64,000 nucleotides of DNA from Bradysia coprophila (Eukaryota > Arthropoda > Insecta > Diptera > Sciaridae), in NCBI RefSeq assembly GCF_014529535.1, contig NW_023503313.1, positions 3,246,800 to 3,310,799 on the forward strand. Direction: 5' to 3'. The position numbers and the translations under genes were made by a program. This document shows, one piece after another, positions 45,832 to 57,764 of the stretch; position 1 is the first letter of the stretch; each line of letters starts with the position of its first letter. Under the pieces are notes generated by a model. It searched no databases, was not told the origin of the DNA, and saw nothing but the letters and a program-made list of their open reading frames with translations.

Positions 45832-47074
45832 CTAAGTTAAAAGTTGAGAATTTGTATTTATTTTGAGTGTTGTTAATGAAATGCTTCGGCGGAATTTCTA
45901 TTTTTATAAATTTGATCTTTCACTTCATCCCATTTGAGGCTGGAATTATGTTTCCGCATAAAGACTAAATATAAGCTACAAACCCCGAAACTTTACTATT
46001 TTGTCTAGTCAAAATCACTTTTCTTCGTTGTGATCACAAGCCTTAGGACCGAAAATGCAGTGCTCGGCTCGCTCAAGAGAGGAAGTATTTTACATGATAA
46101 AGCCACCGAAGCCATCTATTGAACTATGTGTCAAAAAGTGACTTTGTGCCTCTTCTATTTGTTGCTGCTTTTATTTTGAGAGAGATTGTGATTTTCACGT
46201 AGAGACCTGGTTAGAAGAAAAATTTAAATTTCTAAGTTGACTCTTCCTACGTCAATCTCTCCATTATTTAGGCGGCGGTGATCATTGAAGTAGAAATGCA
46301 AGTCGATTTAAACCGGTTAACCGCCAATTTATGTCGCGTTCTAATGTCAGCCCATGAGTCACAAATCATCCTCAGAGACCATAACCCCGAAAACATTTCT
46401 ACTGTAGAAACAGACACTTTGAAGGTTCTGTGCAGCCCGTTCTGCCTGCTGAGCCAATGAATATTGTGCCGCTCTAAATTGAAATAATTGTTCGCTATCG
46501 AGTACGGTTCACTTTGCAGAAGGCATTTTTTTCAGTACGAAAAGGGAAGGAGCGACAACTTGACAAGATAAAAAAAATCTTCGTTTTGTTCAATATACAC
46601 TCAACTTCACATCGATTGAAGTGTCATCATCATACCCATGAGATAACCTTTTACTTCTAATAATCACCTTCAACACCGAATACAAAACATCAAAGGAAAA
46701 AATAGTTTTCTTAAGAGTCTGACCGAGCACATAATAGGTTAACATGGTTGTAATCAACGTACAGAAAGCTGAGGAATACACAAAATGTGTTTCGTAAGTG
46801 CAATAAGTTAAAATTGTTTGCAATTTCCCATTGTACGTTGAGCCTAAGGTTACGACAAATACAACAAACAAACTAGACGTAACGGAGAACTAAAGGAACG
46901 AAAAAATGATTTGCATATTCTGCTGGTGTTTACGTGTTTTTCTACATAAATTAGTTGCTTTTTGCAGGGAATAGTTTCACTGTTTATCGATGACGAAAGT
47001 GACAGTGTGGTTGCACGCAACCCCTTACCTGTTCATCGCAACATCCGCAAATTGAAATTCTTTTCTTTTTACAG
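45832..47074. other. Intergenic region before glutaredoxin-3, possibly including its missing first exon
   Basis: The first exon or exons of glutaredoxin-3 must lie here but could not be fixed. A frame open from 46969 (after TTTTTGCAG) reads IVSLFIDDESDSVV, which resembles the usual N-terminus of this family, but no start codon or donor in the right phase was found. A candidate exon on the opposite strand (46654-46891) is listed separately. Confidence 0.4.
46654..46891 (-). CDS. Candidate exon of a membrane protein (unconfirmed)
   Basis: On the minus strand an acceptor (CCTTTAG) opens FSVTSSLFVVFVVTLGSTYN, followed by a second hydrophobic run (FVYSSAFCTLITTMLTYYVL) and ending VLYSVLK before a GTGATT donor. 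The hydrophobic spacing resembles two membrane helices. No start exon was established: a phase-compatible upstream piece reading ICGCCDEQ near 47035-47060 would overlap glutaredoxin-3 on the other strand. No downstream exon was found, so this may be a chance frame. Confidence 0.25.
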
Positions 47075-47795
47075 ATCCGATGCGGTCACCGTTGTTCTAT
47101 TTTCAGCCGACTGGGCCGAACAATGTAAACAAATTTTAGACGTCATGGGTGAACTGTCGAAATTACCCGATTTGAACGAAATTTCGTTTTTGAACGTTCC
47201 TGCCGAAGAATTTAGTGAAATCTCCTTAAAGCACCAGGTAATGCATCCGGATGTAACATACACTCGCTTCGAGAAAAACACTAAATTCGTTTACCATTCC
47301 AGGTGGATGCAGTTCCAACGGTCATTTTTTTCCGCAATAATACCGCCATTGATCGTATCGATGGCATTGACATTGCAAAGTTGACGGAAACGTGTAAAAA
47401 ACTAGCAAACGCAAGCAGCCAAAATTCGAAAGGCAGTCTAGAGGATCGACTGAAATCGTTGATAAACAAGTCAAAGGTGATGATTTTCATGAAAGGCGAC
47501 CGAGTCACTCCACGATGCGGATTTTCCAAGCAACTGATTGCAATTGTCAACGATGTTGGGTGAGTCGATTCGGGTTGATTATTTCTGACGAAGTGACTCA
47601 TTGTACTGCTCTTACAGTGTCCAATACGAAACATTCGACATTCTATCCGACGAAGATGTTAGACAAGGTTTAAAAACTTATTCAGACTGGCCCACGTACC
47701 CCCAATTATATGTGAACGGAGAGTTGATTGGAGGATTGGACATAATTAAGGAATTGTTAGCCGGAGGTGAGCTTCCTTCAACATTGAACGGTTAA
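47075..47795 (+). CDS. GLRX3: Glutaredoxin-3 / PICOT (thioredoxin-like plus monothiol glutaredoxin), 5' end unresolved
   Basis: A cytosolic iron-sulfur cluster carrier of the monothiol glutaredoxin family. Visible exons are 47075-47237, 47303-47559 and 47618-47795, GT-AG, with phases that close on the stop after STLNG. The N-terminal thioredoxin-like domain reads [20 protein letters not shown] and lacks the CxxC pair (WAEQC, as in other PICOT proteins), then [21 protein letters not shown] single glutaredoxin domain carries the monothiol cluster-binding motif CGFS ([12 protein letters not shown]), then [20 protein letters not shown]. Vertebrate GLRX3 has two glutaredoxin domains; one copy is usual for insects and yeasts. 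The first exon is not resolved; the incoming phase requires two bases from an upstream exon. Confidence 0.92.
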
Positions 47796-47804
47796 TGATT
47801 TGGA

Positions 47805-48349
47805 CTAAATAAATGGTGTGCGACTAGGAAAGTTTACTTTGAATTCGTAAGCGCTGCTCGGCTGATCGTAATGTTGGTGTATAGTTTGTAAGTGAGAGTT
47901 GAAGGTCCGATTCAAATGAATGTTTAAGCCGGCATACAATTTGTCCACGAAGACGTATGCACTCTTTTCATACAAGTACAAGTCATGCATAAATCGTCGA
48001 CTTTTATGAGAATGGAACTTTTCCTTCCGATGCCAGAGGAGTATACGTTCCCCTTGGAGTTCTAAATGTCTCTTGACGAAAGACCTTCCGGAATAAGGCT
48101 AAGACCATGCAACACTATAAGACGTTCCCCATGCTTATCACTTTCCCTTATTGTGAAGATCGGCTTAGGCCGAAAACATTGTAACCGATTTGAAGCATGC
48201 GGTAAACAATGATCACCACTAACATTCGGAAAGAGCTCCGTATCCTCAGAATCTATTTCCTCTTGTCCAGTTTCCATACTTTGCGACATCAGTATCAGCT
48301 CAGTTCCGGCATCCAAATTCCAATTATAATCAAAACGCTCAATACGCGT
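47805..48349 (-). pseudogene. Unrecognised coding fragment, possibly decayed
   Basis: On the minus strand a TTTTAG acceptor near 48350 opens TRIERFDYNWNLDAGTELIL, continuing to RLIVLHGLSLIPE and a stop at 48062. A second frame starting directly after that region reads ELQGERILLWHRKEKFHSHK, SRRFMHDLYLYEKSAYVFVD and on to a stop at 47805. The two frames are offset with no room for a normal intron (under 35 bp), so either one frameshift separates them or this is a gene remnant. The second part has the feel of a PH-domain strand pattern, but I do not claim a family. It ends 10 bp from the glutaredoxin-3 stop (convergent). Confidence 0.4.
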
Positions 48350-48702
48350 CTAAAATTGGCTTCCAATATCAGTCAGTACCGGTTGATTAACGTAATATTT
48401 GTTATCTTATCTCTTTTTGAGTATTAACTCTGAATGCATTTGATATTGCGCTGAATCAGTCTGAATAACTGTTGAGGCAGCTAGTAACGGACGACATTGA
48501 TTTCATTGGAAACGGTGTCTCATTTATTACCCAATATAAAATGAACATTGAGAAAGTGAAAGTCATTCAGCTACGAGCACACCTAAAACTACATCTACAG
48601 ATCAAGATTGAAATTTCAAATGAAGGTTGAAGCAATTTATTTTCCCACTGAAATACAAATTATCAATCCAATGAACGTCGGACGACCGCCAATTTTTCCG
48701 TT

Positions 48703-51700
48703 TCATTTATTCTTGCGAATAGGATGAATAGGATGATTCATGTGCGATAGATCTGGTGGATTCTTGTTGAACTCCTCGATTTCCTTCATACCAGCGGCAC
48801 AAATTTCCCAAAGTTTCGGGTTTTCTGCTTTAAAATTGGCATACCATTTTACGATCAACGGATAGTCGTCAAACCGAAAATTGATTGCTTCCAAACACAT
48901 AGTTGATGTAACTAACGGTAAATCGGCAATCGTTAGCTCGTTAGCAGCGACGTATTTCGTCTCATTGCGTTGCAGATACGTCTCGAAAGCTTTCAGCGCA
49001 ATGTACACTTTCTTTTGACCGTGTTCGTTGCGAGGGTAATCGAAAAATATCGGTGCCATCTACAGAAAAATTCCTCCATTTAAGTGTTCTGCGATCGGTT
49101 AGTAACAAATTCAAATTACCGTGTACTGGCTGATGTAATTGTAGTAGAAACCCATGTTGAAGCACAGTCGTTGATTTACAATAGCTCGCTTGACGGGATC
49201 GTTAGGATACAACGCACTTTCGGGACGATACTTGTCGCACAAATACTTTAAAATAAGTCGATCGTCATTATCATTCGTTTACTAAACAAAAGTTCGATAA
49301 GTACCTGAAGAATGGCAATACTTTCACTCAAATAAAATCCATTGTCGTCAAGCACTGGAATCTCTTTCTGGGGATTCATCTAAAATTAAAATGGAAAATA
49401 CTATCAATTTACGTGCATCCGAAGTCAGGGGTGTCAAAACTTGTTTCGTGAAGCCAGTACATCTGCAGAAGACCATCAAAAACAGGGCCGGGCCATATGG
49501 TGAAATCAGTTTTTAATTAAAATTCTCACCGTTCTATATGCACTTTTTGGGGATCACTACGACTCTGACCAAAAACAGTTAATCATTGGAGGCAGACCGG
49601 ATGCAAATTAATAAGAAGAACATTTCGAGCGTTCTAATTTTAACATTTCAATCTCAATTGAGTGTTGATTGTTGAAGAACAGCGTTTTCACAGGAGGATA
49701 ATTTGTAGGATTGTTCTCCAGCAACTTCGTATGAATAGTTTATAAATGCATTGTAGCGTATAAACCCAGCGTAAAAACTGCAAAAAGAGATATGAAATAG
49801 CCACATTCGTGAATGCAGGATCAGGACCACCCCTTAAATACCGACAATTTGGGTTACTCGCAAATGGTAAAATACGTCACGGGCAAGCACTAACTGCTAT
49901 TTTTAAAACGTTTCTTTCGTCTATAAATTTTCTATTGAGCTTGCTGAGTTGGAAAAACTGTGTCCTTGAGCCTGGCCTGGGGATGTTGAAAAATTGTGCT
50001 ACCCTAGTAAATGGGTTTGATTACATTATTTGTCTTGATATATTGACTAGATGAAAGATGACATTTGTAGCTAGTCCGACTGTTAAACCGAGCGGCGGCA
50101 GTTGTTGTTAGTTACCTCTGTAACATACAGAGGTATATAAGTTCTAGCAACTTGAGTGGCGGCCCAGCGCTGCAAACCTTAGACTGGCCTGGGGAATTCT
50201 CGAGAGACAACCAGGACAGTATCTGGACAGCTTGAATGGCCGAAGAGTAACAGGAAAACGCGATATGCTTTTCCCTTACTGTTCTAAGAGAGCCTGACTG
50301 GGATCAGGGCCTGGTCCCCAGCTCAAGATGTGAAGTCTGAGTCTGAGTCTGAGTCTTGATTACATTATTTGTCTTGAAAAATTTCCATTCACCTTGATAA
50401 AATATGATCAAATGAAATGACCCTTCTCGTCATCAACCTTTACTTGTCTTTAACTGTCCAAAATTTATTTCAAGTTTTTTCTTTTAGAACTGCAGATGAT
50501 AACTCTGTTTTATAACATTGTCGACTAAATCACCCATTACGAGTGTAAGTATGAGCATTATTGAGGCTTGTTAAGTTTGACGGTCAATTTTATTCATTTT
50601 TACATGCTTTGGTTTTCCCTGGGGTCGAAAGTGGCTTATTACACACCTGAGAAAAACAAGAAATTTGATGTAGGTTTCAAAAGCATGTAATAGTAGATTA
50701 CGTACTAGTTTGGAGATTTTTATTTTGACGAGTTTGGTGTTTGTAAATCGAGCCGAAGGCGTGAGATGCAATCACAAAAGTTAATATAACAATCTCCAAA
50801 CCATTACGCAGAATATTTTATACTCGGGAAGACCTCCAGGAAACGACTTTTAACGCTACTTTCGTTGACGGTAAGCGAGTTTCCTGAGGTACAGCAAGTA
50901 AAAATGGATTAAGCTGAATCAACTATTTTGTTCTCTATGTGATCTAAGCAAAACTCAGTTTAGATCACTATGTTACGTAATTTTATACAGGCTAACATAA
51001 CGACCGAAAAACGTAATAAAACATTGTTAATTAGACTACGGATCTTTCACAACCAGTTCCAAACAACCAAAAAAACAATTCCAAATTGATAACCTAACGC
51101 TATATTTTAGAGAGACAAAAAAACTGAATTCGTTGATAAACAAAGCCAAAAAAAATTGTATTTAAACGTCGATTCACTTAACTTTTTTCCTCAGAAGAAG
51201 TTTTCAATTCAGTCAAGTAAAATGTCGCGTTCAATTTTGTTCTTTGCATCGCTCATTTTCGCTGTTAGCGTTCTTGAAGCCCAGTTTAGTTTCGGCGGTT
51301 ACAGTCAACTTAAAGAAGACAGACACGGCGAATTGCTCGCAACCGCCAACAGGAACAGCAATTTATTTACTGATGATCTCCAAGATTACCGTTTAACGAC
51401 AATCAAATGTGCACATTCTCAAGTTGTGGCTGGCTTTAACTTTAAACTCATCGGTGAATTCGAAAAGGGATCAGATAAAAAAATCTGTGAATTGGTTTTG
51501 ACCGAGAATCTGAAAGGTGAGATCGTCAATGTTAGACACGATTGTAGTGTTCAAGTGTGCTAAATAATATTTTTTGGATCAATAAAATGTTTGAATGAGT
51601 TTTTGCAAATTATTGCCTTTAAGTGAGGATTACACTCCTCACACGGAATATTTTTGATCTTGATTGACTGAATATTTATGGAACGGTTTTACACTGTCCA

Positions 51701-52008
51701 ATGAGACACTGCCTGGTGAAGATGTTCGACAGAGTTTGAAAACTATTGAGCGCATAAAATTAAATATTTTCTCTTTATTTGATGAATTTCAAGTTCAAGA
51801 CACAAGTTGGCTTAACGTTTCAGCACAATAGTATTTTTCGATTTCATTCGCTCAAATAACTCGAATATCTTACCTTCTCATAGTCATCGCTCATATGTTC
51901 ACTAGCAATGTAGTCTACGTTGACCTCTTCACATGGAATATTTAGGGCTTTTATTGCCATCCGTACTGCCAATGAAGGTGGGCCGTCCGACACAACGTAT
52001 AGCTTCAT
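48703..52008 (-). CDS. Glutathione S-transferase, delta/epsilon class, 4 exons, 230 aa
   Basis: Conjugates glutathione to electrophiles; insect delta/epsilon enzymes serve detoxification. Exons 52008-51874, 49379-49305, 49245-49120 and 49059-48703 are GT-AG and close to 231 codons. The N-terminal thioredoxin-fold domain starts MKLYVVSDGPPSLAVRMAIK, with the Ser region used by these classes and the SPPxRA-like PPSLAVR. It continues MNPQKEIPVLDDNGFYLSES (cis-Pro and glutathione-binding ES) and IAILQYLCDKY. The helical domain has the motif ANELTIADLPLVTSTMCLEA, the N-capping box, and ends in a Lys/His/Pro-rich tail. The class assignment is by motif only. Intron 1 (49380-51873, 2.5 kb) is unusually long here and contains a nested cystatin gene on the opposite strand and a retroposon. 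Confidence 0.92.
50039..50355 (+). mobile_element. Retroposon (SINE or 5'-truncated LINE 3' end) with 22-bp target duplication
   Basis: A 317-bp segment flanked by a perfect 22-bp direct repeat beginning TTGATTACATTATTTG (50017-50038 and 50356-50377). It ends in a short hexanucleotide tail, GTCTGAGTCTGAGTCTGAG. Long target duplication plus a simple-repeat tail is the signature of target-primed reverse transcription. The interior (GGCCTGGGGAATTCTCGAG, GGATCAGGGCCTGGTCCCC) is more GC-rich than its surroundings. No open frame of note and no convincing tRNA-type promoter boxes, so a SINE cannot be separated from a LINE remnant. It is in GST intron 1. Confidence 0.85.
51222..51563 (+). CDS. Cystatin-like cysteine protease inhibitor, 113 aa, single exon
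   Basis: A predicted secreted inhibitor of papain-like proteases. The signal peptide MSRSILFFASLIFAVSVLEA precedes QFSFGGYSQLKED, which carries the N-terminal glycine that enters the protease cleft. The central QxVxG loop is intact (QVVAG in SQVVAGFNFKLIGE). A C-terminal pair of cysteines (HDCSVQVC, plus KKIC and IKC) could form disulfides. The usual second-loop Pro-Trp is not evident. It resembles fly sarcocystatin-type proteins in length and order. An upstream in-frame ATG at 51156 is rejected because only 51222 yields a signal peptide. The gene lies wholly inside intron 1 of the minus-strand GST gene, in opposite orientation. AATAAA follows the stop at about 51580. Confidence 0.88.
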   Translation: MSRSILFFASLIFAVSVLEAQFSFGGYSQLKEDRHGELLATANRNSNLFTDDLQDYRLTTIKCAHSQVVAGFNFKLIGEFEKGSDKKICELVLTENLKGEIVNVRHDCSVQVC

Positions 52009-55000
52009 TTTTTTTTCTTGTCAAAATACTTGATCTCTGTGCTAATTATATTGGAGGTGCACTCCGACTGAATAACTGAATGCAAAAAAAAATATCGGTA
52101 ACAAATACAACCCAGACTCCAAAGAAAACTTGTCTAGGTGGTATGCGACAACCGGTTTCTGAATGAAGAAAAATTTAACTCTTTAGAATGTCTCCGATTA
52201 TTTGTTGTGTTCTCGCTGAGAATGAAAAATAAAAGGAAAAAAAAAGCTGTGAAAAAACCCTGTACACTGTTGATTAATAAATAACTTTTTGCACTGGATG
52301 GAGTTATGTGTAGACTGTTCGATATTTATTACACGCACGTCAGGTGGACACAATTCTAATAGCATTTACATAATTACGTATTTCTTGCTATTTATAATCT
52401 ATAGAAAACCGGCACTTCAACTCTGTTTTATTAAGATATACACAACAAACATTATGCACTGTATATTTACTTCGCTGTTCTTAGTTCTGTATCTATACCA
52501 ACAGCGGCTCATTTATACATAATTCGCGTCGACGATCGAACACGATTCGTTGTTTTATTATAAGACCTTATCTACAACGACACATTTACATAAAAAAAGT
52601 TTTGAACCGGCCGCACAGACTGAGATGCTCTTAATTTCAGTTTTGTGCCATACACCACATAATGTACTCATTCCACACACTAATTTACTTGGTGCGGATG
52701 AATGAGAACTAAATCCGTATGAACTGAACAGAAGTCCACTGTTTCTGGAGCATAATTTTTAGACCTACAGCAAATGTATGAAAGTTTCGGAATAAAAAAT
52801 CGTAAATTTGTTACTTCTATGACTTACCCATTTTGTGTAGTGTAGGACATTAGATCAGTAAATGCAAAATTAAATGTTGAACGATGGATTTAGCCAACAC
52901 AACGAGTCAAAAATAAGATGGAAAACAGTTATAATTATTAGAACTGAAATGTCGACATTACAGATATCCAGAAAATTACACCAGCACGGCTAGCATGACT
53001 TCTTAATCGTTTTTCTTATCCAATCTGCTCTCGTCGATGTAGACTATTGGACATAATTTTGAGCTCAAACAAAGCCTTCAATATTACATTCAACTCAGTT
53101 TCTTTATCAAGAAATTCATAGGTTCGGTTGTAGCTTTAAGTACCAACATTTCCACACTTCCATGGGTCAGAAATCTTACAAGTGTTCTCTGAGTAAGTCG
53201 CTAGTGTTCTCCCATACACAAACTGAAAGCAGAAAAACCTTAGTTCCGTCGTTGATGATATTCGCTTCAGTTAAAGAGATTTAATATTTTACTAATAACA
53301 GTAACGGGTTAAAAATGCGAGCGAAGCGAGTGAGAGAAAATCAATTCTCAATGTAGAATGTTACGTGTGATAAAGAAAAACAAGAGGTCGCATAAAAATT
53401 GACTAACAAATATTTAAATAGACTGAAGCTCGGAATTCGATTGCCTGATATGTAGTTATCTGTTATCACTGTACCTGTTTCACTGTACAATCAGTACGCA
53501 AGGAGTTCATTTTGTCGTTTAAGAAATCAAAACTTAAAGGAGTCCTTCAAAATGACTACTATTTGATTTGTCCTTAAAAAACGTTTTTGCCCCTCTATAC
53601 TAAAGCCTTTGATTTACTATAAGAACACAAAGTATTTGAAGATTCCAATCTTGATACTTTCGTTTTTAAAACAATCCCGCTCAATTCATACTTACAGCAA
53701 AATCTAGTACAAAATTTAAAATTTGTTGTCTGTTCCGAACAGGTGAATTTGGTAAAAAAAGTGTCTAAATAAATGTGTGTTAACAATTGTACCGATGTGT
53801 CTTACTAAGCTGTGCGAAAGTCGATACGTTGCTGTCGATTTACATATAGCAACGCGAAACTGGCAGATGGACAATTTTTCTTTTGTTCTTTGGCTTTTGA
53901 ACAATTGAAAAACCTTCCATCTGTCGTTTTTACATTGCTTCGTAAATCAAGCCTTTAGTTTATCCTTTTCACTCCTTATCCTCGAAGTAAATAAATCAAT
54001 ACGTGGAATTAGTAAACCACACACATCAATCTAAACATTTTTAGGTCTTAATATAATAGGCACAGTTATACCATCAATCGATGTACCATTCCCTACATGC
54101 GCTGGTTCGATCCATTTCAATTTTACCAACCAAATGCAGTCTTAGTTTGTTTTTATGTGCTGTGCACGTATAACTTATATGAATGTGTGTTCGTTCACGG
54201 CCATTGTGTTGAAAAAGTTTTTAAATTTCTTAATTTCTTAATAAGAAAATTCTACTGATATGTGTTATCAATGGATTATTACGACTTAGAAGTTGGTAGG
54301 TACAATTTGGAATCATATTTTCATTTTACATTACCGCAACATGGCAATGTTGAATCGCATTTTATACTCTTTTCATAATTTTTAATATTATATACCATAT
54401 TGGGGTGTCGTCGTCATGGCCATTGTCATTTATTCATTTAACTTGTGTGTTTTTTTTTTATTGGCCATGCAATGGTTATTATTATATGCAAAAATGATGT
54501 ATGGTTTGAATAATAAATTCATGCAAATTTTCAAGAATTATTTCCTGTGCGCCAATGAATTTTTCTTTCATTCAGTCATTCCTTTTTTATCATTCCTGTT
54601 TTATAACAAAAACAAATTCTTTCAATCCTCTTCACAAGTAAAAAAAATCGATAATTTTCTACTTCAAATGGTAAAGCACTTTGCTTTGTAGGTTGAAAGT
54701 ATCGTGTGTCATATATATAAAAAAAAAACGTTTGAAAGTTCGAACGAGATGCTATTTACACATTATAATATTTACTATTGTGACATTAATACATTACTAT
54801 TTAGTATCGTATACCGCATTACTTCATGTTTTCGTCATTATTTTGACAAAATGACCAGATAAAACGACAATTTCGGCAATAGTGTGCACATATTCGAATG
54901 GAAATAATAATTGGTTTGTATGTTAATGCACGAAACAAATTACATTCCAAATTGATTTGACCGAATAACGCCAGTTTGATGCGTTTTATGGTCATCCGTA

Positions 55001-57764
55001 TTATCCTTTTGCATTTTTGTCTCTTGTATTAAAACTCGATTTACAATAAAACGGTCAAGTGAGTAGGAGTTCCTGTGTTAGTTGTCCACATTCAAAGAGA
55101 CAGATTTTTTTTTTCTCAGAAAAACATCTCTTTTGTATTGAATCTGTAATTTATGAGGTGATCTGCTTTATGGAATTATAATATGACAATAAATTCGACT
55201 CCCGTTATTCGATTGTGAAACATTTTAGTTTCAAAGATTTTGTTTTTATTAAATTTAAATTTATTTCTCGGAAACGTGTATACCATTAACATTGTAGAAT
55301 ATTACCTCGCATATTCCACAAATGGTAAGGATCACCGAATGTATTATTTTTGTAGCAAATTACACCAAACTATAATTTCTTCTAATTTTAGATTCAAAAT
55401 ATATTTTCTTTGAAACGAGAAAAAAATTCTCTTAAAAATTTATTTGTTTAAGAGTGTTTTGACCCTAAACCATTTTTATGTAATAAGTTATTTTCGATGG
55501 ATTTTTTTTCCTCTCCTTAAAATATTCATACACTAAGTGACTAATGACTAAAGCAATCAAAATAAATGAATGTTAAATTACACCTGTTTGGGCATATAGC
55601 GAGCGGTGCAGATTTGTCAATCAACAATAAATAATTCGACAGTTGTAAATAACAAAAAAAAAATTGTGTTGCTTTTCGATTCTTAATTTCCGGTATAATT
55701 CACCTCGCATCACTAAATTACACAAAAAAATTCAATTCAATTCGTTCGAGGTACATTATTTATGTCTCAAGAGTATAGTTGGTTCATTTTTTTTTACGAT
55801 CACATTGTGTCGCACTACAAATTTCAACTTTTATGTTTTCTGAAGGTTTATCGACAGTATATATGTTTTTGCCTTGTGCACGATGCACAAAATCGTATAA
55901 AATATTTTTGCCTTTTGTTCAATATTCTACTTCGTCCTTGGAAGGTACACATTTTATGTGCATATTTAAATTAGGAACGTCAAGCCACCATACGGAACGG
56001 AATACTGTGTCTGCAGTTCATTATTTATTAATCCGATTTTGGGCACAAAATGTTTTTTTTTTTAAATTTCCGAAATGTTTAGTGAATCGTCGTACCTTTA
56101 AACTTAAAGGTGATTATGTCCTTGTTGGGACATTTTTGTTTATTCAACGAGTGGGAAGTTGGTGAGGGATACATTCCCAAGAAGTTCAACGTAATCTACT
56201 ATAACTAGCAAAGCTGCGCAGTAATGTAAATCATTTACGGGAATACTGCGAGTAATAGTCCTTGTTTGGACAATTTCATTTTGCCAAGTGTGAGGGTTAC
56301 TGACTTCAATGTAAAATATAAAGTTCCAAATATTGTGGAAATGCCCGATAAACGAGTTTCTTATTTTTCATGTTCCTTCCTTATTGCGTTATTTTGCTCA
56401 CTAGGGACACCGAAAATGAGTTTTAACACTCAGGTCTATGAAGTAATGGCTGCTTTTCCGGGGCTCCAATTTTGATGACATTTTCTGTCTATTTATGCAA
56501 CTCAGCATCATAATGTTCGAAAACTGCGAACTTTAGATGTTTCGGTTGCATAAATCATTGTTTGAATCTCGATGCAAAGTACTTTAGTAGTAGCAGTAGA
56601 TGTGGAATTACGAGTCATAATTACACACCTAGAGAGCCTAATAAAGTACTTTGCACTCGGTGTCATAAATAACCATTATACTATTACTATGATCTTGAGA
56701 CAGGCTGCAGTGTTGTAAACTTTAGAATCCCCTCCTTATTTATACAGCCCTATGTAAGTCAAGTACTATTCAAATCTTCTGTACTCATAAAAACAATAAT
56801 TTCTGTGAGAGGAACTTCTTCACCAGACTGTTATTCTAATATAGTTTCCGAATGTCATTCATACGTATTCTCAGTTTTCCTATCTACAAAAATATGAATC
56901 AAGTTTTCTTGGATCCACACACATCTTAAGTTGCATTCAACAGGTTTGATTGAAGTTGTTTTGTTTCGGTAGATAGAATTACTCGGCCAAACTCATTTGT
57001 AGAAATGCTATCATGATACCGTCAGACCGACTGAATTTTTAAATTTATTTCTCACTTCAATTACCTTCACACGTAAACCTTCATCTCGGTTGTAAACGGT
57101 GTAAACGGATATGTTGTCTGTAGATTTCTTCCCGTTTTGTTTTTCTTCTTCTGTATATTGCTTCGTTAGTATTCTTTTCGTCCGGCAAACCTTGGTGTAT
57201 CGTTAATGCATTACCGTATTTAAAAATGAAAATACTTTAAAATTCATGAAGAAAAGCATAGAAATAGAAAGTGAGTTTTATGTAACGCATCATTGCACTT
57301 TACTGTGCATCCAATATTTAACGAAAATGATTTAACTGTTGACTTCACATTCTAAAAAGGTACAAACGAAATTTACGATAATTTAATCGATTTATTGTTA
57401 ATGGCAATGTATAATTATTGCTAACGTTTGCTGTAATCATATTGTGCCGCTTGAGACGTTACGATCTGGTTCACAATGAAAGTAGTTGGCAAACAGAATT
57501 GAAATTGAATGAGCAGAAACTTGTTTCTTTCTTAATTTCACGAGAGCTCTCATGGGTCGCATATTTTCTCGGTACAATTCGATTGTAAATTAATTTGCCC
57601 ATTAAAAATTAATTTACAATAAAGACTGATGTACCACCACCTTGTTGATTAATTGGATCGTAAACAGAGTCGATGTTTTTTTAATAAACATTTTGTGTTT
57701 CTTTTCTCATTGCAGATTAAATCACATTACTAAGTCGTTAGTAAATTCAAGATTCTACACAAAC
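52009..57764. other. Long AT-rich gap: GST upstream region and APC 5' introns or promoter
   Basis: GST and APC diverge from here. An acceptor (TCATTGCAG, about 57707-57715) just before the APC start codon implies that at least one 5' non-coding APC exon lies upstream in this stretch. The only repeat recognised is the ANKRD16-intron-type repeat at 56498-56681. Numerous short frames are AT-rich and lack splice context, and no coding gene is supported. Confidence 0.5.
56498..56681. repeat. Dispersed repeat copy 2 (same family as ANKRD16 intron 1)
   Basis: CAACTCAGCATCATAATGTT, CGAAAACTGCGAACTTTAGA and AAAGTACTTTGCACTCGGTG then TCATAAATAACCATTATAC match 39521-39711 in the same order, with several indels in the middle. 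Confidence 0.8.

Noticed and set aside
54095-54120. GGTTCGATCC resembling a tRNA B box
   Set aside because: No A box or cloverleaf-forming arms upstream at the proper distance.
54416-54691. Hydrophobic plus-strand frame (91 aa) rich in Phe and Leu
   Set aside because: Composition follows from very AT-rich DNA; no homologue recognised and no splice or conservation evidence.
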